Of a stretch of 6,761 nucleotides of DNA, positions 5,669 to 6,761 are shown piece after piece. Made by a program: the position numbers and the translations under genes. Positions within the stretch are counted from its first letter, which is position 1, and each line of letters starts with the position of its first letter. The stretch is taken from contig JAKLEJ010000195.1 in NCBI GenBank assembly GCA_022711695.1, forward strand, positions 1-6,761, written 5' to 3'. The notes under the pieces were generated by a model that was not told the origin of the DNA, did no database searches, and saw nothing but the letters and a program-made list of their open reading frames with translations. The stretch comes from Verrucomicrobiota bacterium. Lineage in GTDB: Bacteria; Verrucomicrobiota; Verrucomicrobiia; Limisphaerales; JACRJZ01.

Positions 5669-6761
5669 CTATTGGCCCGGGCGGGCGTTTTGGTCGCGAT
5701 AGGCTTTGACCAGGCGCACCGCCTCATCGTAGGCGGCCGGGGGCACCAGGTTTCCGCGCACCTGCTTCTGCAGGCCCTCGGCGAACTGCTCCCAGGTGGC
5801 CCGGGCCTGGGCGTCCAACCGGTGGACAGTGAGCCCGCGCTTGGCCATGGCGGCCACGGCCTCGTCGCTTTCCTTGCGGCTGACCGCCTGGATTTCCTCG
5901 CCGGTTTGGGCGGCGCTCTTGAGCAGTTCGGTCCGGGTGTCGGCCGGCAGGCCGTCCCAGACCTTGCGGCTGATCACGGCGCCCCCCGAGAGGGGGGCCC
6001 AGTTCAACTCCACCATGTGTTTGGCGCTGTTGTAGAACTGGCCGGCCAGGGCGTAGAACGGCGCGGAGGCCAGCGCCTCGAGCATGTTGCCCGCGCTCAG
6101 CCCCGTGAGGATGTCCGTGAACTCGAGGGGCACCGGCTGAAAGCCGACCTCGCGCATGACCCGCGCATAGACCTCGTCCGAGCGCTCGGCGAAGAACTTG
6201 AGCTTGCGGAAATCCTCGGGCAACACCGCCGGCGTTTTCGAGAACAGTTGCACCCAGCCGGCGTCGCTCATGAAGAGGAGCTCGTAGCCTTTTTCGCGCA
6301 TGTTCTTCTGGAATCTCGGGAAGAGCGCGCGGCGGACGTAGGCTTGCTCATCAAGTGTCCGGAAGACCAGCGGCATCTTCTGGATGCAGTTGACCTCCGG
6401 ATCGATTTCGGCGAGGCCCAGGCTGGTCAGCACCGCGGCGTGCAACTGGCCGGCGCGAATCCGGCGCAGCATGTCCACCTCGCTCCCCATCACGCCATCG
6501 GTGTAGATGTTGGCGATATCGACCGCGCCCTGGGTGGCCTCGCGCCAGCGCGCCGCCAGGGCCAGGAGGGACTTGTGCCCCGAGGTGTCCTTGGGCAGCA
6601 GCGTGGCCAGGCGAATCTTGACCTTGGGGACGGCGGCGCCCCAGGCGGCCGGGGCGGCCAGGGCGCACAGCGCCGTGGCGGCGAAGGCGCGGCGAAGAAA
6701 GGTCCGGCGCGATGGCAGGCAGAGGGCGGCATCGCGGACCGGCAGAGCGCGGGGAACGAGT
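5669..6761 (-). CDS. TRAP transporter substrate-binding protein, DctP family, 5' end beyond the window
   Basis: This periplasmic binding protein captures the solute and hands it to the fused permease downstream. The frame is open from the right edge and 363 residues are visible, so only a few N-terminal residues are likely missing. Visible residues 17-22 (SRRTFL) followed by a hydrophobic stretch, FAATALCALAAPAAWGA, form a twin-arginine-like export signal. The mature start PKVKIRLATLLPKDTSGHKS (45-64), then IYTDGVMGSEVDMLRRIRAGQLHAA, is classic DctP. The C-terminal half includes LKFFAERSDEVY, VPLEFTDILTGLSAGNMLEA and WAPLSGGAVISRKVWDGLP. No ATG, GTG or TTG occurs in frame between the right edge and the Tat motif; an internal GTG/ATG pair at about 6493/6490 would remove the signal and first strand and is not the true start. 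The usual Lys-x-Arg ligand motif appears as LKFF, lacking the Arg, which suggests a subfamily with altered ligand binding. Confidence 0.93.
   Translation of the reverse strand, partial: LVPRALPVRDAALCLPSRRTFLRRAFAATALCALAAPAAWGAAVPKVKIRLATLLPKDTSGHKSLLALAARWREATQGAVDIANIYTDGVMGSEVDMLRRIRAGQLHAAVLTSLGLAEIDPEVNCIQKMPLVFRTLDEQAYVRRALFPRFQKNMREKGYELLFMSDAGWVQLFSKTPAVLPEDFRKLKFFAERSDEVYARVMREVGFQPVPLEFTDILTGLSAGNMLEALASAPFYALAGQFYNSAKHMVELNWAPLSGGAVISRKVWDGLPADTRTELLKSAAQTGEEIQAVSRKESDEAVAAMAKRGLTVHRLDAQARATWEQFAEGLQKQVRGNLVPPAAYDEAVRLVKAYRDQNARPGQ
6695..6712 (-). other. Twin-arginine (Tat) signal motif of the DctP protein
   Basis: These bases encode SRRTFL, matching the Tat consensus S/T-R-R-x-F-L, followed by RRAFAATALCAL as a moderately hydrophobic core and an Ala-rich cleavage region. 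Tat export of TRAP binding proteins is known in other bacteria, so the reading is plausible. The prediction rests on the motif alone. Confidence 0.6.

Noticed and set aside
4950..5702. Plus-strand 250-residue ORF over the permease start
   Set aside because: Ser/Arg/Ala-rich shadow with no recognisable domain.
6490..6732. Minus-strand 80-residue ORF starting at an ATG near the right edge
   Set aside because: It is out of frame with DctP; the DctP frame continues with a clear signal peptide and mature N-terminus through the same bases.

Overview
The window is a GC-rich bacterial chromosomal segment. All convincing intact genes lie on the minus strand, so they read from right to left. The lineage cannot be fixed from sequence alone. 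The mix of a TRAP transporter with a fused QM permease, a secreted propeller/helical-barrel-like protein, a short OmdA-type protein, a LolD/MacB-type ABC pair and few Shine-Dalgarno sites suits an environmental Gram-negative such as Verrucomicrobiota (Pedosphaera/Limisphaera type) or Acidobacteriota. This is an inference of modest confidence.

Right end (about 3806-6761): a two-gene TRAP transporter. A DctP-type periplasmic binding protein runs off the right edge at its 5' end and has a twin-arginine-like signal. Nine bases downstream of it is a single polypeptide that fuses the small DctQ and large DctM membrane subunits. Together they form a complete ion-gradient-driven uptake system for a small, probably acidic, solute.

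Middle (1547-3566): after about 240 bp without a convincing gene comes a secreted 577-residue protein of unknown function. It has a short propeller-like part and a long helical part that looks like a six-hairpin (alpha/alpha) barrel. Thirty-four bases downstream is an 83-residue OmdA (YdeI/OmpD-associated) protein that ends in a Cys/His-rich tail.

Gap (1179-1546): 368 bp with no intact gene. It holds a short plus-strand open frame (1410-1523) that looks like the broken N-terminus of a conserved hypothetical protein. It also holds the presumed promoter region of the ABC operon, with two short inverted repeats.

Left end (1-1178): an ABC ATPase overlapping by 4 bp an FtsX/MacB-type permease cut by the left edge. 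From memory, the permease resembles the Pseudomonas aeruginosa PA4065 type, part of a zinc-limitation-responsive cluster, so a metal-homeostasis role is a testable idea.

I see no CRISPR array, insertion sequence, tRNA, rRNA or clear rho-independent terminator. I do not see strong evidence for a new multi-gene system. The most promising leads are the unknown secreted protein, the decayed plus-strand gene and the possible operator upstream of the ABC pair.
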